Origin: M3007 sp041392625
GTDB lineage: Bacteria; Bacteroidota; Bacteroidia; Chitinophagales; Saprospiraceae
Length of the DNA: 64,000 nucleotides
Reading direction: 5' to 3'
NCBI GenBank assembly: GCA_041392625.1
Contig: JAWKLR010000001.1
Span: 124,001 to 188,000, forward strand
The notes beneath the pieces were generated by a model. It did no database searches and had not been told where the DNA came from. It saw nothing but the letters and a program-made list of their open reading frames with translations. Of this stretch, positions 18,299 to 27,040 are shown in pieces. The stretch's first letter is position 1. Every line of letters begins with the position of its first letter. The position numbers and the translations under genes were made by a program.

Positions 18299-19717
18299 TT
18301 AAAGCAGGGTTGATGGGCAAACATATTCTGTCAATTCAAACTTTTCTGATTCCTTCATTGCCTTGAATCCACCGGCAACGTCAATCAGGTTGTCGTATCC
18401 GCGTGCCCGCAAAATAGAGGCAAAGATCATGGACCGGTATCCACCTGCACAATGCACGTACACGGTTTTGTCTTTTGGTACGGAGGCCATTACCTGGTTC
18501 ACATCATCCAATGGACCGTTGTATGCGCCAACCATGTGCTCGGAATCGTATTCGCTTTTCTTCCGAACATCCAGGATGTAGGCATCAGGCTGTTCTTTCA
18601 AAATATCAGCGAGTTGAGCAGAGTCGATGGATTGGATGGAGTCTGTTTCAAAACCGTCTTTTTTCCATGCTTCATACCCTCCTTCGAGGTAACCGATGCA
18701 GTAGTCGTATCCAACACGAGCCAAACGAGTTACTACCTCTGCTTCGCGTCCAGGTTCAGTAATGATCAGGAGTTCCTGTTTTACATCCGGAATCAAGGCG
18801 CCTACCCATGGGGCAAAACTTCCGTCAATTCCAATGTTGATGGAATTTGGAACAAATCCTTTGGCAAATTCCTGCTGATCGCGGGTATCCAGAATAAGTG
18901 CTCCTGTTTCGTTTGCAGCCACTTCAAAGGCGCGTGGTGACAAGGCGTGGGTGCCTCTTTTGAGTACTTCGTCGATGCTGTCATATCCATGTTTGTTCAT
19001 GGAAACATTGAGCGGGAAGTATGCTGGAGGTGGCATCAAACCGGTGGTAACTTCTTTTACAAACTCCGCTTTGGTCATGTCCGGGCGCAAGGCGTAATTG
19101 GTCTCTTTTTGATTTCCAAGAGAATCAAATGTTTCCTTACTCATGTTTTTGCCGCAGGCAGAACCCGCTCCGTGTGCTGGGTAAACCGTCACATCATTTG
19201 GCAAAGGCATGATTTTATTGCGCAGTGAGTCAAACAGGGTTTCAGCCAATTGCTCCTGAGTCAGACTGGCTGCTTTTTGAGCAAGGTCTGGGCGACCAAC
19301 ATCACCGATGAAGAGGGTGTCTCCAGAGAAAAGGGCTTTTGCATTTCCTGCTGCATCGTACAACAGATAACAGGTGCTTTCCATCGTGTGGCCCGGAGTG
19401 TGGAGTACTTCCAGGGTCAGGTCACCAACCTGAAACTTTTCGCCGTCTTTGGCAATATGAGCCTCAAAACTTGGATTGGCATTTGGACCGTATACAATTG
19501 GTGCTCCGGTCTTGTTGCTCAGGTCGATGTGGCCGCTGACAAAATCGGCGTGAAAGTGCGTTTCCAGAACGTATTTAATTTTTGCACCGCTTTCAGCAGC
19601 GCGTTCCAGGTAGGCATTTACTTCGCGAAGTGGGTCAATTACCACTGCTTCGCCGTTGCTTTCAACGTAGTAGGCTCCTTGTGCAAGACAGCCTGTGTAG
19701 ATTTGTTCAATTATCAT
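18299..19717 (-). CDS. CstB-like persulfide dioxygenase with two rhodanese domains
   Basis: This 472-aa protein has a metallo-beta-lactamase fold domain (about 1-250) followed by two rhodanese domains (about 255-365 and 370-465). Metal ligands are visible as 'THFHADF' (His54, His56, Asp58), 'TPGH' (His110) and 'FSGDTLF'. The first rhodanese lacks a catalytic Cys ('LLIITEPGREAEVV' replaces the loop). The second has the active loop 'VHCAGGYRS' with Cys423. This MBL, inactive rhodanese, active rhodanese order is that of CstB, a persulfide dioxygenase/sulfurtransferase that oxidises low-molecular-weight persulfide to sulfite and thiosulfate. It lies directly downstream of the Crp/Fnr regulator. 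No signal peptide, so it is cytoplasmic. The thiosulfate it would make is a plausible substrate for the TsdA-like cytochrome. Confidence 0.9.
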   Translation of the reverse strand: MIIEQIYTGCLAQGAYYVESNGEAVVIDPLREVNAYLERAAESGAKIKYVLETHFHADFVSGHIDLSNKTGAPIVYGPNANPSFEAHIAKDGEKFQVGDLTLEVLHTPGHTMESTCYLLYDAAGNAKALFSGDTLFIGDVGRPDLAQKAASLTQEQLAETLFDSLRNKIMPLPNDVTVYPAHGAGSACGKNMSKETFDSLGNQKETNYALRPDMTKAEFVKEVTTGLMPPPAYFPLNVSMNKHGYDSIDEVLKRGTHALSPRAFEVAANETGALILDTRDQQEFAKGFVPNSINIGIDGSFAPWVGALIPDVKQELLIITEPGREAEVVTRLARVGYDYCIGYLEGGYEAWKKDGFETDSIQSIDSAQLADILKEQPDAYILDVRKKSEYDSEHMVGAYNGPLDDVNQVMASVPKDKTVYVHCAGGYRSMIFASILRARGYDNLIDVAGGFKAMKESEKFELTEYVCPSTLL

Positions 19718-19848
19718 GATTTGCTATTTTTTTTCTTTTGATGATACAAAGATGCGGGGTTAAGTCACCCCACTTGGTGATATTGATCACATTGCCGGGC
19801 AATTGAGGGGAATTGCCCTAAATAGTGCAAGCCATGAAGTGAAAAGTG

Positions 19849-20475
19849 CTACAGGTCGTGAAGGATGATGGCGGATCGCTTTAAACTAATCTTGCCCTGC
19901 TCGGCAAGTTTGCGGAGCAGACGTGTAATTACTTCCCTGGAAGAGTTCAATTCCTGTGCAATTTCAGCATGTGTAACCTGAAGTTCTTCGGAGCCAATGC
20001 TTTCTTTGTGTTTTTTAAGGTAAAAAAGCAGGCGCTCATCCATTTTGCGGAAAGCAATTTGATCTATGGTTTCCAGGAGCTCCTCTAATCGGGTTCTGAT
20101 CGTACAGACAATAAATTGGTTCCAACTTGGGTATCGTTGCATCCAGGAGTCCATGAGGTCCAGGGGAAGGAGCAGGAGACGGGTGTCCGTTACAGCCTTG
20201 GCGGTCATGGCACTCGTACGGTAATTCATTGCACAAACCATGGAAAGAGCACAGGCATCTCCGGGTTCAAGGTGGTACATAAAATATTCATTCCCGTCTG
20301 TATCTTCGCGGTATAGTTTGACCAAGCCATCCAGAATAATAATCGTGTTTCTGATGGGCTGGCCGGAGTCCAGAAGTATCGTTCCTTCGTTTACGGTTTT
20401 ACGAATCCCCTTCGATTCCATTTCCTCGATCAAAGCCGTATCCAGGCTGGGTAACAATGCGTCTAGTTTAATCAT
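19849..20475 (-). CDS. Crp/Fnr family transcriptional regulator
   Basis: This 208-aa protein has an N-terminal cyclic-nucleotide-binding-type beta barrel (about 1-115, 'LDGLVKLYREDTDGNEYFMY') and a C-terminal winged helix (about 145-205, 'VTHAEIAQELNSSREVITRL'). The C-terminal half matches Fnr-type HTH_Crp. No N-terminal Cys cluster for an Fe-S centre is seen. Cys75 and Cys81 ('GDACALSMVCAM') sit in the sensory domain and could be redox or persulfide sensitive (inference). It heads the minus-strand sulfur cluster, 131 bp upstream of the persulfide dioxygenase, and is the obvious candidate regulator. Confidence 0.93.
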   Translation of the reverse strand: MIKLDALLPSLDTALIEEMESKGIRKTVNEGTILLDSGQPIRNTIIILDGLVKLYREDTDGNEYFMYHLEPGDACALSMVCAMNYRTSAMTAKAVTDTRLLLLPLDLMDSWMQRYPSWNQFIVCTIRTRLEELLETIDQIAFRKMDERLLFYLKKHKESIGSEELQVTHAEIAQELNSSREVITRLLRKLAEQGKISLKRSAIILHDL

Positions 20476-20687
20476 GATTAATTTTCATTCCCGAAGGAAG
20501 GTGATTTATACAATTCAAGCCCTTAGCAACACCTGTGGATTTCAAGGCCGCGGCGAAAATGGGCAATTCCCGGAGTAAAGCAGTAATACTTTTGGTTTTA
20601 TCTGAGTATCTGGAGAAACACCTACTCAAAGAGGCCAATTTTCTGATCTTTGCAGCCGGAAGCCATCGTTTTACAAACTCAAGGAAA

Positions 20688-21635
20688 ATGGAAACAGAAG
20701 AAAAGCTACAAATGTTTGCAAACCGTCTTCGGAAGGTAAATCGCCACATAAGTAAATGGGCGAGAAAGCGCGAACTGAGCTGCTTTCGCATTTATGATTC
20801 GGATATTCCGGAGTTCCCATTGGCTATCGACCGCTACGATCAAATCGTACACATAGCAGAATATAGCCGCGAGCATGGCATGGATGAACAGGCCCACAGC
20901 GATTGGTTGGCTCAATGCCTGGAAGTTGTGGCAGAAGTTTTGGATGTTCATACAAGTCGAATTTATTTGAAGTACCGTCAGCGACAAAAAGGCTTGCAGC
21001 AATACGAGCGATTTGCGCGAATTGGAGCAGAATATATTGTTCGGGAAAATGGGCTTAAGTTTATTATCAATCCCTCAGATTATCTGGATACCGGGTTGTT
21101 CCTGGACCACAGAAATACCCGGCAAATGGTCCGTGAGATGTCGCAAGGCAAGCGGGTTTTGAACCTGTTTGCGTACACGGGCTCTTTTTCAGTATATGCT
21201 GCTGCTGGCGGAGCATCTGAAACGCTTACTGTGGATATGTCTGCTACCTATCTGAATTGGGCGTTGCGGAATATGGAACTCAATCAGTTTGATGGGGACG
21301 AACACCGGTTTCTACAAGCAGATGTGCTCCAATGGCTGGAGGTCCCGGAAGATGCACAATGGGACTTGGTGGTAGTGGATCCGCCAACTTTTTCCAACAG
21401 CAAACGCATGAAATCCATTCTGGATATTCAGCGCGATCATGTGCATATTCTCAATCGGGTTTTGGAACGCACCAATCCCGGGGGGACGGTGGTGTTTTCT
21501 ACCAATCACCGAAAATTCAAGCTTCAGGAAGAGGCTATACTGTCAGACCAGACCAAGAACATCAGCGCAACGACGGTTCCGGAGGACTTTCGAAATAAAC
21601 GCATCCACCAGTGCTTTTTGATCGGTAAAAAATAG
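20688..21635 (+). CDS. Class I SAM-dependent methyltransferase, RlmK (23S rRNA) type
   Basis: The start is placed at the ATG at 20688 (AAGGA just upstream). The longer frame from 20535 adds 51 residues without family features. The 315-aa product matches the RlmK half of the E. coli RlmKL fusion: 'DTGLFLDHRNTR', SAM-binding 'VLNLFAYTGSFSVYAAAGGA', acidic 'TVDMS', and catalytic/base-binding 'VVVDPPTFSNSKRM', then 'RTNPGGTVVFSTNHR'. RlmK makes m7G in 23S rRNA. Here only the second half is present, without the THUMP/RlmL half, as is common in Bacteroidota. The gene is divergent from the Crp/Fnr regulator. Confidence 0.88.
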   Translation: METEEKLQMFANRLRKVNRHISKWARKRELSCFRIYDSDIPEFPLAIDRYDQIVHIAEYSREHGMDEQAHSDWLAQCLEVVAEVLDVHTSRIYLKYRQRQKGLQQYERFARIGAEYIVRENGLKFIINPSDYLDTGLFLDHRNTRQMVREMSQGKRVLNLFAYTGSFSVYAAAGGASETLTVDMSATYLNWALRNMELNQFDGDEHRFLQADVLQWLEVPEDAQWDLVVVDPPTFSNSKRMKSILDIQRDHVHILNRVLERTNPGGTVVFSTNHRKFKLQEEAILSDQTKNISATTVPEDFRNKRIHQCFLIGKK

Positions 21636-21690
21636 TGATCTTCACAATCCGTTACATAAAATCCCAAACAGGCTCTAAATCAACCGAATC

Positions 21691-23364
21691 ATGGCAAAAA
21701 AACAAGAGTTGCGTGGAGGAAAACGTTTCCGCAAAGCCTATGGAATGGCATTTCGGGTTATTTGGAGTTATGCTACACTGTATTTTGGGAAGCGGATTTG
21801 GGGGCAGGCCTATTTTGACCGGCATATTGAAGGGCGGCACCGAAAAAATGCAGACCGGGTCAAGAAAACCATACTTGAACTAAAAGGCTTGTTTATAAAA
21901 GTTGGGCAGATGCTCTCCATCCTGACCAACTACCTCCCAGCAGCATTTCAAGAGCCTCTTGAAGCCATGCAGGATCAGATTCCTCCGAGGCCTTATGAAG
22001 AGGTGGAGCAGCGTTTTTTACGGGAAATGGGGAAAACACCTCAGGACCTGTTTAAGACTTTTGAAAAGGAGCCGATAGCCGCTGCTTCTATTGGCCAGGT
22101 ACACCAGGCCACACTCCAGGATGGGACGCTTGTCGCCGTAAAAGTTCAGCATGCAGACATAGAAGAAATTGCAAAGGTTGATTTGGCAATCATCAAACGA
22201 CTGTCGGGTTTGCTTGCCTGGTTTTTTGAAATAAAGGGTATGGATTTCCTCTATACGCAATTGCGAAAAATGATTGAGGAGGAACTTGACTTCAGAAAAG
22301 AGGCTGGAGCAATGAATCGGGTGGCTGCGAGTTTTACCGATTGGCCACAGATTGCAGTTCCCATAGTGTACAGCGAACTTTCCAATCAGCGAATTTTAAC
22401 TACCCAGTGGCATACGGGAATAAAGATTAACCGCACCAAGCAACTGGATGCCCTGAAAATAAACCGGGAAGAATTAGCTTCCAATCTGTTGAAAGCCTAT
22501 TGCCATATGATCTTCGACGAGGGATTTTACCATGCAGACCCACACCCGGGAAATCTGCTGGTTGAACCGGATGGCCGCTTGGTATTATTGGATTTTGGCG
22601 CTACGGGAAGTCTCAGTCCCAACATGCGTAGCGGAATGCTCAATTTGATTGAAGCCGCAGTTCGGAACGATTCACAGGGTATCATAGCCGCATTCAGGCA
22701 AATGGGCTTTCTGGCAGAAGGGCGGGAGGCAGAGGAAATGGTTGCAAAGGTGATTCATGCCTTGCGCAATTTTATTCAAAATGAAATAGAGCTGGATGGC
22801 CTGAATTTTAAAGATATCAAAGTCAATCCATTTGAAAACAGCCTGTTTCGATTGATTCAGGAAATTGGAATTGGAGGAATAACCGGATCTATTCAGGTGC
22901 CCAAAGATTACGTTCTGCTTAATCGGATGTTGACTCAACTATTGGGACTTTGTAATGCCGTAGCGCCGGATTTGAATCCATTGGATGTAGTACGCCCGTT
23001 TGCCCAGAAGTTTCTTGCTGGTGAAAAGGGGGATTGGATTTCTTTTGCACGCAAGATGTTGCAAGGCACATTAACCAGCCTGATTTCTCTTCCAGATGAA
23101 TTGCGACAAACGATGCAACTCATTCGCGATGGGAAGGTGGAATATGGGAACCCCGACCTGCGCCGGGGAAATCGCCTGTGGTATGTTGTTATCCAGCAGC
23201 TTATTTTTCTTGCTCTCGGATTGGCAATGGGTTGGTATTGGCTGGAGCATGAGGTGGAGTTGCAGCCACTTGCCCAAAAGGCAATTGGACTGGCTTCCAT
23301 CGGAAGTTTTATCCTGTTTTTGATTCAGGTCCGAAAAGGAAATCGACTTTGGCGTTCGCTATAA
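21691..23364 (+). CDS. ABC1/AarF (UbiB-like) atypical kinase
   Basis: This 557-aa protein carries the signatures of the ADCK/UbiB family: KxGQ 'IKVGQMLS' (Lys70-Gln73), the Ala-rich nucleotide loop 'PIAAASIGQVHQA', the invariant Lys in 'VAVKVQHAD', the catalytic loop 'HADPHPGNLLV' and 'VLLDFGATG' (metal Asp). Two transmembrane helices lie at the C-terminus (about 500-550). These proteins are ATPases/kinases needed for isoprenoid quinone synthesis or membrane lipid homeostasis. It starts 55 bp after the methyltransferase. The full catalytic set is present, so it is probably active. Confidence 0.94.
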   Translation: MAKKQELRGGKRFRKAYGMAFRVIWSYATLYFGKRIWGQAYFDRHIEGRHRKNADRVKKTILELKGLFIKVGQMLSILTNYLPAAFQEPLEAMQDQIPPRPYEEVEQRFLREMGKTPQDLFKTFEKEPIAAASIGQVHQATLQDGTLVAVKVQHADIEEIAKVDLAIIKRLSGLLAWFFEIKGMDFLYTQLRKMIEEELDFRKEAGAMNRVAASFTDWPQIAVPIVYSELSNQRILTTQWHTGIKINRTKQLDALKINREELASNLLKAYCHMIFDEGFYHADPHPGNLLVEPDGRLVLLDFGATGSLSPNMRSGMLNLIEAAVRNDSQGIIAAFRQMGFLAEGREAEEMVAKVIHALRNFIQNEIELDGLNFKDIKVNPFENSLFRLIQEIGIGGITGSIQVPKDYVLLNRMLTQLLGLCNAVAPDLNPLDVVRPFAQKFLAGEKGDWISFARKMLQGTLTSLISLPDELRQTMQLIRDGKVEYGNPDLRRGNRLWYVVIQQLIFLALGLAMGWYWLEHEVELQPLAQKAIGLASIGSFILFLIQVRKGNRLWRSL

Positions 23365-23377
23365 ACCGGTTAGGGAT

Positions 23378-25585
23378 TTATTCGCGTCCAGTGCGGTCAA
23401 TGGTCGTGGAGTTGGCTTGTTGCGTTCCAAACATGTAAACATCCTGGATATTAACATGTGCTGGCTGACTTGCAATAAATAGGACCGTTTCCGCTACATC
23501 TGACGCTCTAAGTGGTTTAAAGTCCTCATAAATTCGAGCCTTGTTTTCATCGCCATCAAAACGGGTGATTGCAAACTCTGTTTCTTCCACATGACCCGGG
23601 CTTACCTGACTTACCCGGATATTGTGTGCGTGCAGGTCAATTCGGATTGCACGCGACAGCGCATCCACGGCGAATTTGGTAGCACAATACACATTACCAT
23701 TCGGATAAACTTCTTTTCCGGCGCTGGAGCCTACATTGATGATGTGGCCGCTTCGGCGCTCCACCATTCCCGGTGAAAGGAAGCGGGTCATGTACAGCAG
23801 GCCCTTGATATTGGTATCGATCATGGTTTCCCAATGATCTAATTCTCCTTCATGGATGGGGGCAAGTCCTTTTGCCAGTCCGGCATTATTCAGCAGAATA
23901 TCCGGAGTTTGCCATCCTTCTGGGAGTGAATCCAATGATTTTCGAACGGCTTCCGGATCCCGTACATCAAAACAGCGGGTGATAATTTCCGCATTGTATT
24001 TTATTTCAAGGTCTTGCTTAATCTGATCCAGTCGGTTTGCTCTTCGGCCGGTCAGGATCAATCGATATCCGGCCTTGGCAAAGGCATGTGCACATGCCCG
24101 ACCAATCCCGGAGCTGGCACCCGTAATAAGAATCAGTTTTTTCACCTCCTGATCGGGTGGGGCAGGAGGCGTACTGATTTCCTGGGGTTTGGTATCAATC
24201 GGAGCCGGAATTTCCTGAACGGGCGGAGCGGGGATATTATCAACAGGGAACTCCTCGGGTACCTCAACTTCAGGTTCGTCCTGAGGCTCTGGTTCGTTTT
24301 GAATTTGAATAGTAGTTTCTTCCGTAACTGTTGGCGTTTTCTGTATCTCCTGGTAATACGCTTGAAGTTGTGCATCTTCAGGGGATTCCTGCAGCGCGGC
24401 TTTTAGGTATTCTCCGGCAGATTCCTGGTAGTCGGGCAGGTGTTGCACCGTCAGAAGTGCAAGTTTTCTATAGATGGATTTTTGGTTTGGATTGTGTTGA
24501 AGAACACGGTCCCAGCAATATTTGGCAAATAGGTAGTCCCCTTTTGCCTGGGCAATTTCGCCCATTAGGTCGTACGATTTTGCTTCTTCAAGGCCGCTGT
24601 CGTGCAATATCTCCAGCTGCTTTTCAGCCATTTCCGGGGAGCGCGAATGTCTGGATAATGCAAGTAAATATTCGGTGCGAAGTTGCTGGTGTTCCGGGTA
24701 CTGATCAATTGCAGCCTGGAATACCTGAATGCCCCGCTCAACTTGTTTGTTTTCGATCCAATTCCAGGCATCCTGAATGGTTGCCTGAATCTCCGCTTCG
24801 TCGTAGGTGCCTTCCTGTTCCTCCTCGGGTGCCGGCGGTGGGGGAGGAGGGGGCGTTTCCGGTGCTGGAGGCTCTGGCTTATCCTCTACCGGTGCAAAGA
24901 AAACCGGACCGCTTGGCGGTGGCGGCAATGTTTTTTCTTCTTTGGGAAGAACTGGCTCTGGGGGCGTTGCCGGTGCTTGGGGCTTTGGCTGTATAACCTG
25001 TGCGTGGAGTTCCAGCATGTCAAATTGCTGGAGAAATAATTTGAATCCACCGGCCTTGATTTGTTCCCACGAAAAATAGAGTGAATCGCGTACCACGTTC
25101 AGTGTTTCACCTACTTCGTTTGCAATGCTCTGAATCATATCCATGCGGTCCGAATCCTTCTGACGTTCCTGCTCGTTCAGACTGCGGTTTTCTTCGATGC
25201 ATTGCAGGTATTTATTTTGCCAAAAATTCATGTACTGAATGGCGTCAGCCATCCGGTCGATGTGGGTATCCACGGTCTGTGTCTTTCCATCCGGAGTAAG
25301 TTCGGTTCCAGGAGCAAGTACCTGTACCAGGCTGGGTTTTCCTTTTGCAATTTGAAAAGCATTCAGGAAATTTCCCATGCAGGCCATGCTTTTAAAAAAG
25401 TTGCTGGAGAAAAACAGCATGGTGGGGCCTTTGATTGTCTCCAAATGTTTGGCCAGCGTGCCGGGTGCATCTGTTTCCTGAATTTTGATCAACTCAAATT
25501 CAACTCCAATGGGAGTCATACTGAGAAGAAGTTCGTCTGTTTGTTTTTGGTTGGCCTCGTGGTAGGCAAGGGTGATCTTTTTCAT
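23378..25585 (-). CDS. TIR-like / TPR / short-chain dehydrogenase fusion protein
   Basis: The ATG at 25585 is preferred (MKKITLAYHEANQK); the frame can be extended to 25711 but that overlaps the upstream gene. The 735-aa protein has four parts. Residues 1-150 resemble a TIR-type alpha/beta domain ('KITLAYHEANQ', 'TMLFFSSNFFKSMACMGNF'). Two Pro/Glu-rich linkers flank a TPR-like helical repeat region (about 265-410). The last 255 residues form a complete YdfG-like short-chain dehydrogenase: TGASSGIG cofactor loop, NNAG, catalytic Ser in 'NVGSSAG', and Tyr/Lys in 'YCATK'. No internal ATG precedes the SDR, so it is a true fusion. It begins 4 bp after the TlpA-like gene. SDRs reduce or oxidise small alcohols with NAD(P). 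The TIR assignment is a pattern-based inference and no catalytic Glu is identified. Confidence 0.78.
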   Translation of the reverse strand: MKKITLAYHEANQKQTDELLLSMTPIGVEFELIKIQETDAPGTLAKHLETIKGPTMLFFSSNFFKSMACMGNFLNAFQIAKGKPSLVQVLAPGTELTPDGKTQTVDTHIDRMADAIQYMNFWQNKYLQCIEENRSLNEQERQKDSDRMDMIQSIANEVGETLNVVRDSLYFSWEQIKAGGFKLFLQQFDMLELHAQVIQPKPQAPATPPEPVLPKEEKTLPPPPSGPVFFAPVEDKPEPPAPETPPPPPPPAPEEEQEGTYDEAEIQATIQDAWNWIENKQVERGIQVFQAAIDQYPEHQQLRTEYLLALSRHSRSPEMAEKQLEILHDSGLEEAKSYDLMGEIAQAKGDYLFAKYCWDRVLQHNPNQKSIYRKLALLTVQHLPDYQESAGEYLKAALQESPEDAQLQAYYQEIQKTPTVTEETTIQIQNEPEPQDEPEVEVPEEFPVDNIPAPPVQEIPAPIDTKPQEISTPPAPPDQEVKKLILITGASSGIGRACAHAFAKAGYRLILTGRRANRLDQIKQDLEIKYNAEIITRCFDVRDPEAVRKSLDSLPEGWQTPDILLNNAGLAKGLAPIHEGELDHWETMIDTNIKGLLYMTRFLSPGMVERRSGHIINVGSSAGKEVYPNGNVYCATKFAVDALSRAIRIDLHAHNIRVSQVSPGHVEETEFAITRFDGDENKARIYEDFKPLRASDVAETVLFIASQPAHVNIQDVYMFGTQQANSTTIDRTGRE

Positions 25586-25589
25586 GGTT

Positions 25590-26913
25590 TTATTTTTCCG
25601 CGAGCATTTCAGCAATCCGGTGTTCAAACTCTGATTTAAATTCGGTGTATTTGGAGGTGGCAGGCCCACTGAACCCGGTGTGAACAAACCGGACCTGTTG
25701 ATTTTGGTCAAGTATCAACATGGTGGGAAATGAAAGCACGTGATCAAGAGCCGGGAAAACCTGCTCCGCAACTTCTTTTTTGGCTTCGCCTCCGTATGCC
25801 ATCGCGAATGGAATTTCCATGCGTTTCTGATACAGTGCCAGGTGCTGAATTGCAGCATCGGGTTCTTTGTTGCGTTCAAATCCGATGGATGCAACCGCAA
25901 TGTGTTTGGCCTGATCCGGGTGGTCTTTCAGGTATTGAGTAAGGAATTTTTCTTCGTCTTTACAGTTTGGGCACCAGGTTCCCATAATGGTAATAATGCT
26001 GATTTTATTATCAAAATATGGGCCAGGAAATTCCAGGTTTTCCCCGGTGGTGGCAGGAAGCGAAAACTGAATTGGTGCTGCACCGGTGCGAATGCGGCTC
26101 AGGGTGTCCGGATCTCCCAATTCAAAGTTTGGATCCTGCCAGGCGGTCCATAAGGTTCGGTAATGACTTCCCGAGCGAAATTCTCCACTCAGGGAGTCCC
26201 CGTTTATTTTTCCTGAAAACAAAAAAGCATGCGATCCGTCAAAACAGGAAAGCCAGAATTTATTTCCCTGAATGGTGCCTTCCAGATACCGGTAGTCTCC
26301 AGTTTCTGTACGGAATGTGCCGCTCAATTGATTCCCATTTTGAACAAACTCTCCGATCGCCTTTTCCTCCTGGTTTTTATCAATGCCAAAATAGGCTGCC
26401 CACTGACCGGATATTTCCCGTGCGGGTGTCTTTTTCAGCGTTGTAAACCGAAAATCCTCTCCTGCGATGGCGTGGAAAGGGATTTGGTAGTTTTCTTTGG
26501 TCAGGACTTTCCAATATCCCTGCATCGCGCGTCCGCGAACTTCAGCATGCAGGTAGGACTGGTATTCCCGGAAAATGGATATTAAATGTATCTCTGGCCT
26601 GACTCCGGTCTCTGCCGTAGTCGATGCTGTCGCATTTGATTCGTTCGTCTCCGTTTATCAATTCCACATAAAAGTTCAACTCGTCGGTGTAAGTCACTTC
26701 AAAATTGAAGGGCAAATCCCCTTCTTTAAATTGTTCGTGGATTTGAAAAACGGTGTCTTTATCGTGTACAGGGAAACTGATCCGTTCCAGTTCCAGGATT
26801 CCGCGCCAAGGCCCCGGGGCAACTCGTGTAAAAGTGGATTCTGCAACCAGGCAACTTCCCAAAATCAGGGTAATAAAGAGCAGGCCAAGGGTATTGATAA
26901 AAAGTTTATACAT
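25590..26913 (-). pseudogene. TlpA-type thiol:disulfide lipoprotein, one frameshift
   Basis: Two frames join into one gene. The first (from ATG 26913) encodes a lipoprotein signal with lipobox 'ILGSC' (Cys21), then a beta domain to 'TFNIHF' near 26572. The second continues in another frame with 'REYQSYLHAEVRGRAMQGYW' and runs to 25590. The second part holds a thioredoxin domain of the TlpA/ResA type with the redox motif 'WCPNC', and ends 'EHRIAEMLAEK'. TlpA-like lipoproteins reduce disulfides in the periplasm. The break is a single-base change around 26565-26580 within CATTTTCCGGGAAT. Because both sides are well preserved, it may be a sequence error. It lies 4 bp upstream of the fusion gene. 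Confidence 0.75.
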
Positions 26914-27023
26914 TCGTTTGTTTTGAATTGAATGGTACAGCAAGGTCGATGGGTAAGCCCTGCGCTTTCATTGCGTAAAATACAGATTGCGGAATGAACA
27001 CAGGTAATCAACGCATCCGATTG

Positions 27024-27031
27024 CAAAATTA
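27024..27031 (-). promoter_or_regulatory. Possible -7 element for the TlpA-like gene
   Basis: The minus strand reads TAATTTTG, matching TAnnTTTG. It would give a leader of roughly 100 nt for the TlpA-like lipoprotein. It lies just before the divergent GH29 start at 27041, so the two promoters must overlap. Confidence 0.3.
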
Positions 27032-27040
27032 GTTTAATAC

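Noticed and set aside
24800..25000. Plus-strand open frame with Gly/Cys-rich protein opposite the fusion gene
   Set aside because: It is the antisense shadow of the Pro/Glu-rich linker of the TIR-like/SDR protein.
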